From: Paracoccaceae bacterium
GTDB lineage: Bacteria; Pseudomonadota; Alphaproteobacteria; Rhodobacterales; Rhodobacteraceae
Assembly (NCBI GenBank): GCA_026710155.1
Contig: JAPORQ010000055.1
Coordinates: 1 to 58,798 of the forward strand
DNA length: 58,798 bases
Direction: 5' to 3'
Translations under genes and position numbers: made by a program
Notes under the pieces: generated by a model
Database searches by the model: none
What the model was told of the DNA's origin: nothing
The model's input: the letters and a program-made list of their open reading frames with translations, nothing else
Shown: positions 1 through 7,298 of the stretch, one piece after another
Position numbering within the stretch: the stretch's first letter is position 1
How the letters are laid out: each line of letters begins with the position of its first letter

Positions 1-480
1 ATTGACCGGCCCCGGTTTGCCATGGCAACAGCCCCCTAAAAAAAAGACACGCACGAACCCGGGCCGCAAAGGCCAGTGATCACCTGCGAAGCGGGTTCCC
101 CCCCCCCCCCCGCCTCTTGGTCCTGTCCCGCGGCACCTTTCCGTCAACCGGGAAACGGCCACTCCACATCCCGCCGGCACTACTGCCGCCAGGACCATGA
201 CGAACCCGGCAGGCATTGAACCGAACCCTTTCCACTGTCAACGATGCAGCGCAAATGCCGACGCCCTTCCGGTGTCAGACGGACCCGGTGGATATTCCTG
301 CCTCCCTTCAACCGGAACGGGTGCAACCGCCAGGACCGGACCGTTGGTCGAAACGGAAACATTGATGAACTGCCCTTGTTGTGGTGGGTATGGGGCAACG
401 GGGAGGAATTTGCAAACGGCCGGGGGCAATGGAGCATGACCATCATTTCAATATTGGAGGAATACTAGAAGCCTTTGATA
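1..480. other. GC-rich segment without a recognisable intact gene
   Basis: The first 440 or so bases are strikingly GC-rich compared with the AT-rich DNA that starts near 450, and they contain a run of 14 C (98-111). Short open frames exist on both strands. One on the plus strand (197-439) has CxxC pairs and a C-P-C-C stretch, but no frame reads like a complete protein. Composition resembles the second GC-rich patch at 26740-27170, which contains transposase-like debris, so a decayed mobile segment is possible here too. This is inference. No terminal repeats were found because the left edge lies outside the window. Confidence 0.35.
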
Positions 481-566
481 ATTGTTTTTAACAAGATATT
501 GGGTGAATAATTTTTGCTTGTAACTTTTTACCATACTATATTTTGGATTGAATAAAGGGAAAATCC

Positions 567-838
567 ATGAATGAATTTGATAAAATTCTAAAAAATCTGG
601 TTCAGGAACAACTGGCACTCGCTAGGATTATAGATTTGCATTCAGTAGAAGATGAAGATGGTGATCCGATTCTACGAATCAGGGTTGTTTACCAAGCTAA
701 AAAAATGGACTTGATATAAAGAAATTAGGAGGATTAACCCGTCACTTGCTGACGAATCATGGTGATATATTTGAAGACCGTCATCCTATTTTTTCTTTCA
801 TTCTCCCAGAAGAAGTAAAATACTTTGCAGCCAATTGA
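567..838 (+). pseudogene. small conserved protein, upstream partner of a HEPN-like gene, frameshifted at an A7 run
   Basis: An ATG at 567 opens 50 codons ending in TAA at 717. The frame that continues from 719 to the TGA at 836-838 reads on sensibly (KKLGGLTRHLLTNHG, then a PEE segment). Adding one A to the seven-A run at 699-705 joins both parts into about 90 residues. The N-terminal half, with its acidic EDEDGDP stretch followed by a beta strand, resembles small proteins I associate with HEPN-like helical proteins in paired modules. That assignment is from memory and moderate at best. An AAGGG stretch lies just upstream of the ATG. It could be a pseudogene, a sequencing error, or a gene read by slippage on the A run. 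Confidence 0.5.
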
Positions 839-923
839 TCTAATTCCCACAGCCAAGCACCTTGTCAACGAAAGAGGTAAGGGTATACGTCTATTTGAAT
901 ACCTTAATACAAATGAAACCTAA
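837..923 (+). pseudogene. truncated N-terminus of a HEPN-like partner gene
   Basis: Directly overlapping the stop of the preceding gene, a frame reads DLIPTAKHLVNERGKG and then diverges to a stop at 921-923. The start of this peptide resembles the N-terminus of small helical proteins in which a conserved arginine-rich segment and a tyrosine pair normally follow. Those parts are missing here. The gene therefore looks cut off after about 20 residues. No clear start codon is visible in frame (ATT or TTG would be needed). It supports the idea of a decayed two-gene module together with 567-838. Confidence 0.35.
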
Positions 924-939
924 AGCTAGTGGTTTCAAC

Positions 940-1986
940 TTAATCTCGATTATTTTCTTCTATTTTCCTGTCTACCAACTTTACATTTTCATCTACTGAT
1001 TGATACGAAAGGTTAAAGTTACCTGCAATTGCCTGAACCAACTTGTCTACTCTTTCGATTGATTTGGCGCCAGCAAAAACTGCTCGTGCTGCTGATGATG
1101 GTTTGAGGAGAGAGTTTGCAGCATTTGCATATTTCTCGAAGGGTACCTGATCTTCCTTGGCAGCTCCCATGGTTTGAACAACCCTGTCAACCCAGCTGTA
1201 GATTTCCTCCGATAAGGACAAATCACCATGAACTGCTTCTTTGATTGACCGGGGATCTCCTTCGGTAATTGCCCTGTAGTTACCTGTTAGCAACATGCTC
1301 CATTTGGCCATCGGAATGAAGAGTGATTTGTGAATCTTCAACTTGACCGGAATTTCATTACCCTTATACCGTGCTGCCATAATATCATCGGCCAAGGTGT
1401 TGAGAATTGTGTTGTGTTGGGGCTTGGCAAATTTGGAAGCCTTGAAATTGGTGGGCAAACCAACATGCAGGAAATTCAGTTTTTCCTCAGGTGGCCGGAA
1501 TGCCTGTGGATCAGGACTACACAAGGTGAAATTGTCTGGATCAAAATCATCCCAAACCCTTGGTTCAGTATAACATGATCTCAATGGTTCGGTGTCCAGA
1601 CCTGGAATCCTTTTCAAATATACGAGTGGGGGCATGTTCATAATGGATAAACAAGGCTTGCCTGAAGCAGCAATGCGCTTTAGTAGATCCCAAACTGCTT
1701 GGGCCCTGTATTGGGGTTCCTGCATCGCCATGCCAATCATATCGTAATCACTTGGATTTACATTTTCGGGAGTGATTCCCTTTACCTTTCCAGGAAGTTC
1801 TGAGGAGTGGATCAAATCTGGTTCTGATGCTCCACGACGTGTAATTCGAACTATTGTTCCTTCCTTGTTGATTAAATCAGCTTCTTCTGGCAGACATACC
1901 AGGGTCGTATTATGACCTGCCATCAGCAGTTTTGTTGAAAGAAGTGATCCGTAAGAAGCACCTAAAATTAATACATTAAACGACAT
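940..1986 (-). CDS. ketopantoate reductase-like NAD(P)-binding protein
   Basis: This 348-residue protein starts with a Rossmann nucleotide-binding segment (LILGASYGSLLSTKLLMAGH, residues 6-25) like that of ApbA/PanE-type 2-dehydropantoate reductases and opine dehydrogenases. The rest is a long, mostly helical C-terminal part, as expected for this superfamily. It is longer than typical PanE (about 300 residues) and I see no clear PanE catalytic signature, so the substrate is unknown. The gene is monocistronic in appearance, with about 190 bp of AT-rich DNA separating it from the SDR gene on the same strand. The start ATG at 1986 follows a short purine stretch. Family assignment is fairly sure; function is not. 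Confidence 0.65.
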   Translation of the reverse strand: MSFNVLILGASYGSLLSTKLLMAGHNTTLVCLPEEADLINKEGTIVRITRRGASEPDLIHSSELPGKVKGITPENVNPSDYDMIGMAMQEPQYRAQAVWDLLKRIAASGKPCLSIMNMPPLVYLKRIPGLDTEPLRSCYTEPRVWDDFDPDNFTLCSPDPQAFRPPEEKLNFLHVGLPTNFKASKFAKPQHNTILNTLADDIMAARYKGNEIPVKLKIHKSLFIPMAKWSMLLTGNYRAITEGDPRSIKEAVHGDLSLSEEIYSWVDRVVQTMGAAKEDQVPFEKYANAANSLLKPSSAARAVFAGAKSIERVDKLVQAIAGNFNLSYQSVDENVKLVDRKIEENNRD

Positions 1987-2176
1987 TGCTTACCTTATTT
2001 AAAAATTAGAATTCCTCATCCAATCAAGAGTGATTTCTTGATTTATGCAAGGAATTTGTTTCTAGTGATAACTCGCCTTACCCTATTCATTCTGTATGAA
2101 ATTAACAACATTAAATTTACCCATGAATATTCTAGTACAATAGCCAGATTAAATTCATTTTAGATTCATCGGTGAT

Positions 2177-2935
2177 TTAAAACAAATCAGGCCTTATGGT
2201 GGAAATTGAATTCAACCCGCCATCGACATCTATACATTGGCCTGTAACAAATGATGCTTGATCCGAAGCCAGCCACAGGACTAGGTTTGCTATATCCCGA
2301 GGTTTTCCCAATCTTCCCACCGGGTGTCTGGCAATGGCATCTTTCTGGGCATTTTCTGGATTTTTAGCAGTTTCAAATGCTGTTTCGGTCATTTCCGTTC
2401 TTATCCAGCCAGGACAGATTGAATTACAACGGATGTCTGGTCCATGATCAACCGCAATGGCCTTGGTCAAGGAATGGACAAATCCCTTGGAGGCATCATA
2501 AATGGCCAACCCTGGGTCAGCCTTTTTACCGGAAATTGAACCAATATTGATAATTGATCCACCACCTGCACTTTCCATATTTGGGATAAATTCCCGGCAA
2601 ATATTGAATACACCCTTGCAATTGGTACCAATTACCAGATCCCATTCCTCATCAGTAGTATCCACAACCGTCTTTTCCAACTGGATACCTGCATTGTTAA
2701 CAACCAAGGAAACCACCCCAAAATTTGATTCGATATACCTGCAGAGTTCACCGACTTGACATGCCCTTGAGACATCAACTTTTGTCCAAACCAATTCCGA
2801 AGGAAAATCATCCTCTGCTTCATTTCGTCCACAGCAAATTACCAAATAACCATTTTGACTTAATGTTATGGCAATCTCCTTACCTATTCCTCGGCCAGCA
2901 CCTGTAACCAAGGCAATTTTCTTTTGTTGATTCAT
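2177..2935 (-). CDS. short-chain dehydrogenase/reductase (SDR family)
   Basis: A classical SDR oxidoreductase of about 252 residues. The cofactor loop TGAGRGIGKE lies near residue 14 from the chosen start, followed by NNAG in the middle, a catalytic serine in the GSISG region, and the YDASK active-site motif. The C-terminus ends with the common VTGQCIDVDGG signature. I chose the ATG at 2935 (MNQQKKIALVTGAG) over an upstream ATG at 2965 because the glycine motif then falls at the usual distance from the N-terminus. A 17-bp palindrome lies 75 bp upstream and may be its operator. The substrate cannot be inferred. A 3-oxoacyl-reductase-like or sugar dehydrogenase role are both possible. Confidence 0.8.
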   Translation of the reverse strand: MNQQKKIALVTGAGRGIGKEIAITLSQNGYLVICCGRNEAEDDFPSELVWTKVDVSRACQVGELCRYIESNFGVVSLVVNNAGIQLEKTVVDTTDEEWDLVIGTNCKGVFNICREFIPNMESAGGGSIINIGSISGKKADPGLAIYDASKGFVHSLTKAIAVDHGPDIRCNSICPGWIRTEMTETAFETAKNPENAQKDAIARHPVGRLGKPRDIANLVLWLASDQASFVTGQCIDVDGGLNSISTIRPDLF

Positions 2936-3009
2936 TGAATAGCCCAACCCCATTTCAATTCTCAAGCATTCATTGGTCAGGAAACTGGTTCAAGCTTGTA
3001 ACTCCCTCA

Positions 3010-3026
3010 TTACTTACAGTAAGTAA
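3010..3026. promoter_or_regulatory. 17-bp perfect palindrome, candidate operator
   Basis: TTACTTAC, a central A, then GTAAGTAA form a perfect 8+8 inverted repeat about 75 bp upstream of the SDR gene. Such odd palindromes are typical TetR-family operators. It lies just outside the left end of the 3034-3424 element and overlaps its proposed target duplication by two bases. No regulator is assigned. Confidence 0.4.
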
Positions 3027-3033
3027 ATTTTTA

Positions 3034-3058
3034 GGGGCTTATATACATTGGTAACATT
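3034..3058 (+). repeat. left terminal inverted repeat of the 391-bp element
   Basis: GGGG, then C, then the shared 20-mer ending at 3058. It is the inverse of 3400-3424 with one mismatch (C versus A at the fifth base). Confidence 0.7.
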
Positions 3059-3160
3059 GGCTTGCAACAAACTTCTTGACACCATGAAGTTATAAACTTA
3101 TTATTGGTAATGTCTCGTCAGGCCGATGTCTGCGTCCTCGCAGAAATTGACAGGCGGAAT

Positions 3161-3230
3161 TGGTGGGGCTGGTTGTGCACCAGCGAACGGAGTGCGAGTC
3201 GGTTGCGTCTACCAATTTCGCCACAGCCCC
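3161..3230 (-). pseudogene. degenerate tRNA-Leu, internally deleted
   Basis: Read on the minus strand, the segment has an acceptor strand GGGGCTG, a leucine-type D arm (GTGGCGAAATTGGTAGACGC), and a matching 3' acceptor CAGCCCC followed by ACCA. It is only 70 nt long, whereas tRNA-Leu with its long variable arm is normally about 85-88 nt. The anticodon region (CTCGCAC) does not give a leucine anticodon in the expected position, its stem has a C-C mismatch, and no normal T arm with TTCGA is present. I read it as a tRNA-Leu relic that lost the variable and T arms. It lies inside the 3034-3424 element. Confidence 0.5.
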
Positions 3231-3295
3231 AAAATTCCAAGAAACAGATCAAGAAAATTCCAATTAAACTACCAGACCATAATTATCAACCAAGC

Positions 3296-3391
3296 ATGAA
3301 GGAATTGAGGGAAGAGATTCACATACCGGTTTCCCCTGATGAATTGGCTGAATTGGTCGTTAGGGATTATGAAATAGATTATGAGAAGTGA
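3296..3391 (+). CDS. short hypothetical peptide inside the element
   Basis: A 31-residue frame starting MKELREEIHIPVSPDELAE and ending at 3391. The frame is open much further upstream (to 3104), but that part is antisense to the tRNA-like sequence and is unlikely to be protein. The coding-like stretch probably begins somewhere after 3240, with no good start codon and no clear ribosome-binding site. The amphipathic acidic sequence looks like real protein, perhaps the tail of a small antitoxin-like protein, but I do not recognise it. It could be a fragment carried by the element. Confidence 0.3.
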   Translation: MKELREEIHIPVSPDELAELVVRDYEIDYEK

Positions 3392-3750
3392 AAAGGGGTA
3401 ATGTTACCAATGTATATAATCCCCAAATTTATATATCGTTTTGCTGCTCTCCAGATATCCCTTATCCTAGGGCCAAAGTGGATTCTCTTACCTTGTACCT
3501 CAACTCCTGTAGAGGTATCAATAACATCAAGTAATTTGTTCCAAATTTCTTTTTTTGAACTATGAGACAAAATGTTTATGCCATTTTTGCAAATTACTGT
3601 AAAAAACAAAACTGCTTGCTTTGGAAGGAGGTATTGACTCTGAAGCTTCTTGGCTATTACCGCTTTGGATTCGATATATTTGCTTATTTCCTTTTTGGTG
3701 ACCCCTACAAGGGAGGAAATTTCCCCTATGGTAAGATTAGAATCCTCCAT
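3379..3750 (-). CDS. HTH protein, MerR/DUF433-associated type, 3' end altered by the element
   Basis: From the ATG at 3750 the protein has about 123 residues. The N-terminal part (LTIGEISSLVGVTKKEISKYIE) is a MerR/excisionase-like helix-turn-helix of the kind found in front of DUF433 domains in antitoxin-like proteins. The last 15 or so residues are encoded by the target site and by the right end of the 3034-3424 element, so the original C-terminus has been replaced. Skipping the element, the frame would continue for about 15 codons past 3033 and then stop. A purine-rich stretch precedes the chosen start; the longer ATG at 3804 is less likely. It is probably a remnant or truncated regulator. 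Confidence 0.45.
   Translation of the reverse strand: MEDSNLTIGEISSLVGVTKKEISKYIESKAVIAKKLQSQYLLPKQAVLFFTVICKNGINILSHSSKKEIWNKLLDVIDTSTGVEVQGKRIHFGPRIRDIWRAAKRYINLGIIYIGNITPFHFS
3400..3424 (-). repeat. right terminal inverted repeat of the 391-bp element
   Basis: Inverse copy of 3034-3058. The core 20-mer is identical and the outer CCCC mirrors the left GGGG. Confidence 0.7.
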
Positions 3751-4089
3751 TTCTTTCTTCTGGATATTACCAAACGGATAACATAATGATACTGAGTTCC
3801 ACATTGGTCAAGTTCAAAGGGAATCCAGCTTCAAAATACATTTCGCTAGCACCAAGAAAATCACGTTTCAATCATATCCCTTTTTGATTTACCCTACACC
3901 CGACAATTCGTTTATTTTTTTCTTAATGACCGGAATTTTAACGATAAAATATAAGCTAGTATGGTATCAAGAAATCATCGTTGAGTACAAGAAAAATACA
4001 AATATCTCAATCTTCTACTATATGTTTGTACGTGGGAATATTCTTTCAATTAATATACCTACAATAAGGTTTGACGAAATAGTAATGCC
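3751..4089. other. intergenic, AT-rich, no gene seen
   Basis: About 340 bp between the HTH gene and the ATPase gene, which diverge. I see no coding frame with protein-like sequence and no hairpin with a T tail. It should hold the promoters of both genes. Confidence 0.4.
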
Positions 4090-4968
4090 ATGGAAATGAA
4101 TTATCATCAGTCAATAATGTCTGGAAAACAAACAATGATTTATAAATCAAGTGAAGACTGGCTTCAGGCAAAAAGTAAAAGAATAATGCTGTTCGGTATG
4201 TCGGGAGTCGGAAAAACCCATATTTCAAACATTCTCCGCAATACCGGGAATTGGTATCACTACTCAGTCGATTATCGTATTGGTACAAGGTATATGGGCG
4301 AACACATCGTTGACAATTTCAAGTTGGAAGCAATGAAAAACCCCTTTCTTGCAAACCTTTTGAAGTCTGACTCAATATATATTTGTTCGAATATTTCCTT
4401 TAACAACCTGGATCCCCTTTCAACTTTCCTCGGTAAGCTTGGAAGTGGGAAAATGGGGGGGTTATCCCTTGAGGAATATTCAAGAAGACAAAGCATACAT
4501 GGGCGGGCCGAGATCAACTCACTTGAGGATTCAGAACACTTCATTGAAAGAGCAAAAATGATTTATGGATACAATCATTTTGTCTGTGATACCGGTGGAT
4601 CCATCTGTGAAGTCATTGATCCCTTTAATCCAGGGGACTCTTTAATGGAGTTTTTGTCTGGGTTGATGTTACCGGTATTTATTGAACCAACAGAAGGTTG
4701 GAAAGAAAAATTGCTGAAGCGGTTTATCGATTCCCCCAAACCGATGTATTATCGAAAGGATTTTCTGGCCAAAAAGGTTGAAGGGCTTGATATTGAAAAT
4801 CTTAATCCCGATGAATTCAGCAGATCAATGTATCAGGATTTGGTTGAAGAAAGACTTCCAAGATACGAAGCCATGGCCAGGAATTGGGGAATCAAGGTTT
4901 CCGTCGAGGATTTGGCCCAAGTATCGAATGTGGTACAATTTGAAACCTTGATCGCCAAAAAACTATGA
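4090..4968 (+). CDS. P-loop ATPase next to metA
   Basis: A protein of up to 292 residues with a clear Walker A motif, GMSGVGKT (residues 36-43 from the first ATG), preceded by a hydrophobic strand (RIMLF) as in P-loop NTPases. No transmembrane segments or export signal are visible. Four ATGs are possible (4090, 4096, 4117, 4135). The last has a GGAAA stretch upstream and leaves a compact N-terminus ahead of the P-loop. The gene ends 31 bp before metA on the same strand, so co-transcription is likely. Such ATPases recur in alphaproteobacteria as uncharacterised proteins, as far as I recall. A kinase-like or regulatory role linked to methionine synthesis is only a guess from position. Confidence 0.7.
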   Translation: MEMNYHQSIMSGKQTMIYKSSEDWLQAKSKRIMLFGMSGVGKTHISNILRNTGNWYHYSVDYRIGTRYMGEHIVDNFKLEAMKNPFLANLLKSDSIYICSNISFNNLDPLSTFLGKLGSGKMGGLSLEEYSRRQSIHGRAEINSLEDSEHFIERAKMIYGYNHFVCDTGGSICEVIDPFNPGDSLMEFLSGLMLPVFIEPTEGWKEKLLKRFIDSPKPMYYRKDFLAKKVEGLDIENLNPDEFSRSMYQDLVEERLPRYEAMARNWGIKVSVEDLAQVSNVVQFETLIAKKL

Positions 4969-4999
4969 ATATCCCCTACCCCAGTTTCGAGAATCAATT

Positions 5000-5944
5000 A
5001 TGCCTATCGTAATACCTGACAATCTTCCTGCTTTCTCGGTCATGGAGAAAGAGGGTGTACAGGTCATGTCAGAAAAAAAGGCCCTGCGTCAAGATATAAG
5101 GGCATTGGAAATCGGCTTGATCAATCTGATGCCCAACAAGGTTGATACGGAAACCCAATTCATCAGGTTAATTGGTTCAACCCCGCTCCAGATCAATTTT
5201 ACCCTAATTCGAATGACTGATCATGTTTCCAAGTCAACCTCACTGGAATACCTGAATCAATTTTATGTGACCTACGAGGAAATCAAGGATAGGAAATTCG
5301 ACGGGTTGATCATTACCGGCGCTCCCATTGAACATCTGGAATACGAAGAAATCTATTACTGGCAGGAACTCTGTGACGTATTTGATTGGACGCAATCAAA
5401 TGTCCATTCCACCTTTGGTATCTGTTGGGGTGGGATGGCCATGATGTATTATTGGTATAATTTGAAAAAGATCCAGTTTGAACACAAGCTGTTCGGTTGT
5501 TATCCCCAGACCAATCATCAAACAAACTCACCTTTTCTGAGAGGGTTTTCAGATGATATCCACATTCCTGTAAGCCGATGGGCTGGCATGGACCAGAAAG
5601 ATATTGATAAGTCCGAAGGTTTGAAAACCCTGCTGGGTTCCCAGGAAAGCGGTCCTTGTCTCATAGAGGATACCAGGCATCATTCACTTTATATAATGAA
5701 TCATTTCGAATACAGTACGGATACTTTAATGAACGAGTATAAGCGGGACTTGAATGCCGATGGCATAGAAATACAATTGCCCAAATTTTATTTTCCAAAT
5801 GAAAATCCGGCAATGAAACCGATAAACAAATGGCGAAGTAACGGGCATTTGCTATACTCCAACTGGATAAACTATATCTATCAAACCACCGAATACGAGC
5901 TTGCAAAAATCGCAAGCGAAAGGAAAACAGGAATCAAAACCTGA
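5000..5944 (+). CDS. metA: homoserine O-acetyltransferase, MetA family
   Basis: Activates homoserine by O-acylation, the first committed step of methionine synthesis in the cytoplasm. The 314-residue protein has the MetA layout: LMPNKVDTE near the N-terminus, TGAPIE at 106-111, the nucleophile Cys142 in GICWGG, and a catalytic His in MNHFEY near residue 235. Residue 111 is Glu (TGAPIE). In this family Glu111 is known to go with acetyl-CoA and Gly111 (as in E. coli) with succinyl-CoA, so acetyl transfer is predicted. It probably shares a transcript with the upstream ATPase. I see no SAM riboswitch in front of the pair. Family confidence is high; acyl specificity is inferred from one residue. 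Confidence 0.92.
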   Translation: MPIVIPDNLPAFSVMEKEGVQVMSEKKALRQDIRALEIGLINLMPNKVDTETQFIRLIGSTPLQINFTLIRMTDHVSKSTSLEYLNQFYVTYEEIKDRKFDGLIITGAPIEHLEYEEIYYWQELCDVFDWTQSNVHSTFGICWGGMAMMYYWYNLKKIQFEHKLFGCYPQTNHQTNSPFLRGFSDDIHIPVSRWAGMDQKDIDKSEGLKTLLGSQESGPCLIEDTRHHSLYIMNHFEYSTDTLMNEYKRDLNADGIEIQLPKFYFPNENPAMKPINKWRSNGHLLYSNWINYIYQTTEYELAKIASERKTGIKT

Positions 5945-5960
5945 GTACTGGAACTGAAAC

Positions 5961-6604
5961 ATGTCCAAAAAAGATTATCATCATGGTGATTTGATAAATG
6001 CCCTGAAGCAGGCATCCCTGGATTTGGTCGAAGAATATGGACCGCAAGCCTTTACCCTTGCCGCCACTACCCAAACGGGTAGGAGTTTCACCGGCAGCTC
6101 CCTACCGACACTTCAAATCCAAGGAAGAGTTGCTGCAGATGGTGGCAATTGAGGCATTCAAGAATTTCCAGACGATGTTGAATGATGCCTACCAAAAAAA
6201 GAAAAGCAATCCCAGGGAAGCATTTCGTGCCACCGGCAAGGCATATCTGGAATCCACCAAAAAATTTCCCGGTCATTACATCGTCATGTTTGAATCGGGC
6301 ATTTTCCCCAGGGATAATCCGGAACTTTTCATAAAAACCAAGAGTGCCAAGGAAGTCTTACAAAATGCCTTGAACCGAATTACAGACCTCACCAGGAAAT
6401 CCGACCTACCCCCGGCAACCCTGATTTGCGATCACATTTGGGCAGAGTCATGGTATGGTCGAGTTATATGGACAAAAGTCATTTGATGCGGCCAGTACAA
6501 TCGAACCAGAACAAATTCTGGAATCTGGAGTTGGATATTGTCTCAGGGGATTGGGATTATTTTCGAAATATTGCTTGAAAACAATTAATGTTATTTACAT
6601 TTAA
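5961..6604 (+). pseudogene. TetR-family regulator gene with two frameshifts
   Basis: The N-terminus (MSKKDYHHGDL, then LVEEYGPQAFTL) and the helix-turn-helix (KRVGVSPAAPYRHFKSKEELL) are those of a TetR/AcrR regulator, but they lie in different frames. The shift of one base falls near 6066-6077, where the ACCC run could carry one extra C. The C-terminal frame shifts again near 6445-6449, after which a TetR-like tail (HGMVELYGQKSFDAA) continues to TAA at 6602-6604. The full-length reconstructed protein would be about 210 residues, normal for the family. Either the regulator is dead or the consensus has two errors. It follows metA by 16 bp and may once have shared its transcript. Confidence 0.75.
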
Positions 6605-6655
6605 GGATGGAGTTGGATTCTCCGATAAAATGATTTGAGTTGAGGAAGAATAAAC

Positions 6656-7009
6656 ATGGATAAGGTAAAGCAAGCTTGTAACGATTTCATCGGATGGATG
6701 GATAAGCAGGGTGTTTTGGCTTGGGTTGCGGTGATGGTGGTTTCGTTTATCGTCAACTGGATTATCGGGTTGGCAGTTTTGTTTTTCCTGCTGGTCACCA
6801 ATCGATTTGGCAAGGGGCCACAAAAAAGATTCACCAGATCACTACCAAAAACTGAAAATTCCGCATTTGAAAAATACAAGGCAGAAACCCTTAACCGTCT
6901 TGCGAAGGAGCAGAAGGAGTTTGAAGAATTTCTGGAAAATCTCAAGTCCGCAAAAGATCAAAGGGAATTTGACAACTTCATGGAACAGCGAAAACCTCAA
7001 GGTTCCTAA
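6656..7009 (+). CDS. DUF2852 family membrane protein
   Basis: A 117-residue protein with one long hydrophobic region (about residues 20-50) likely forming one or two membrane spans, followed by a charged helical tail (FEKYKAETLNRLAKEQKEFEEFL, then AKDQREFDNFMEQR). This arrangement and the tail sequence match the DUF2852 family, which is typical of alphaproteobacteria and has no known function. The ATG at 6656 is preceded by a GAGGAAGA stretch. It stands alone between the broken TetR gene and the convergent TRAP-operon tail. Confidence 0.7.
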   Translation: MDKVKQACNDFIGWMDKQGVLAWVAVMVVSFIVNWIIGLAVLFFLLVTNRFGKGPQKRFTRSLPKTENSAFEKYKAETLNRLAKEQKEFEEFLENLKSAKDQREFDNFMEQRKPQGS

Positions 7010-7067
7010 AATCAACAAATTTTGCTTTGGGTCTATTCATTGACCTGAAGGAATGGCCTCAATCACT

Positions 7068-7283
7068 TCAATGCGATTGAGGTTTGCTCTTACCTTTCTT
7101 TACACATTCAAGATAATAGTCGGTAAAGGCCAGACCTAGCACAAACAGAACAATCACGAGGAACGGAAGACCGCCCGTAAAGCCAGCAAATCCGGTGATT
7201 ATACTATGGGCCAGACCCAAAATAAAAGTTGCAAACGTGGCCGTTGCCCCCAATCCGATTATGAGTTTAGTCATGTAGTTCAT
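7068..7283 (-). CDS. small two-span membrane protein
   Basis: A 71-residue protein with two hydrophobic segments (about 5-28 and 36-56) and a basic C-terminus (CVKKGKSK). It begins 15 bp after the end of the amidase-like gene, so it is likely the last gene of the dctP-dctQ-dctM transcript. I do not recognise a family. It could assist the transporter, but nothing beyond position supports this. Confidence 0.45.
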   Translation of the reverse strand: MNYMTKLIIGLGATATFATFILGLAHSIITGFAGFTGGLPFLVIVLFVLGLAFTDYYLECVKKGKSKPQSH

Positions 7284-7298
7284 TTGTGAACAGCCTCC

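Larger units (their letters stand above)
3034..3424. mobile_element. 391-bp MITE-like element with 25-bp terminal inverted repeats
   Basis: The two ends are inverted copies of each other with one mismatch in 25 bp: GGGG, one variable base, then the 20-mer TTATATACATTGGTAACATT. The flanks AAATTTTTA (3025-3033) and AAATTTATA (3425-3433) match at 8 of 9 positions and look like a target-site duplication. Inside there is no transposase, only a degenerate tRNA-Leu and a short open frame. These are the marks of a non-autonomous (MITE-like) element. The right end lies inside the 3' end of the HTH gene. An alternative is a pair of long regulatory inverted repeats, but the abutting near-duplicate flanks favour insertion. 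Confidence 0.6.
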
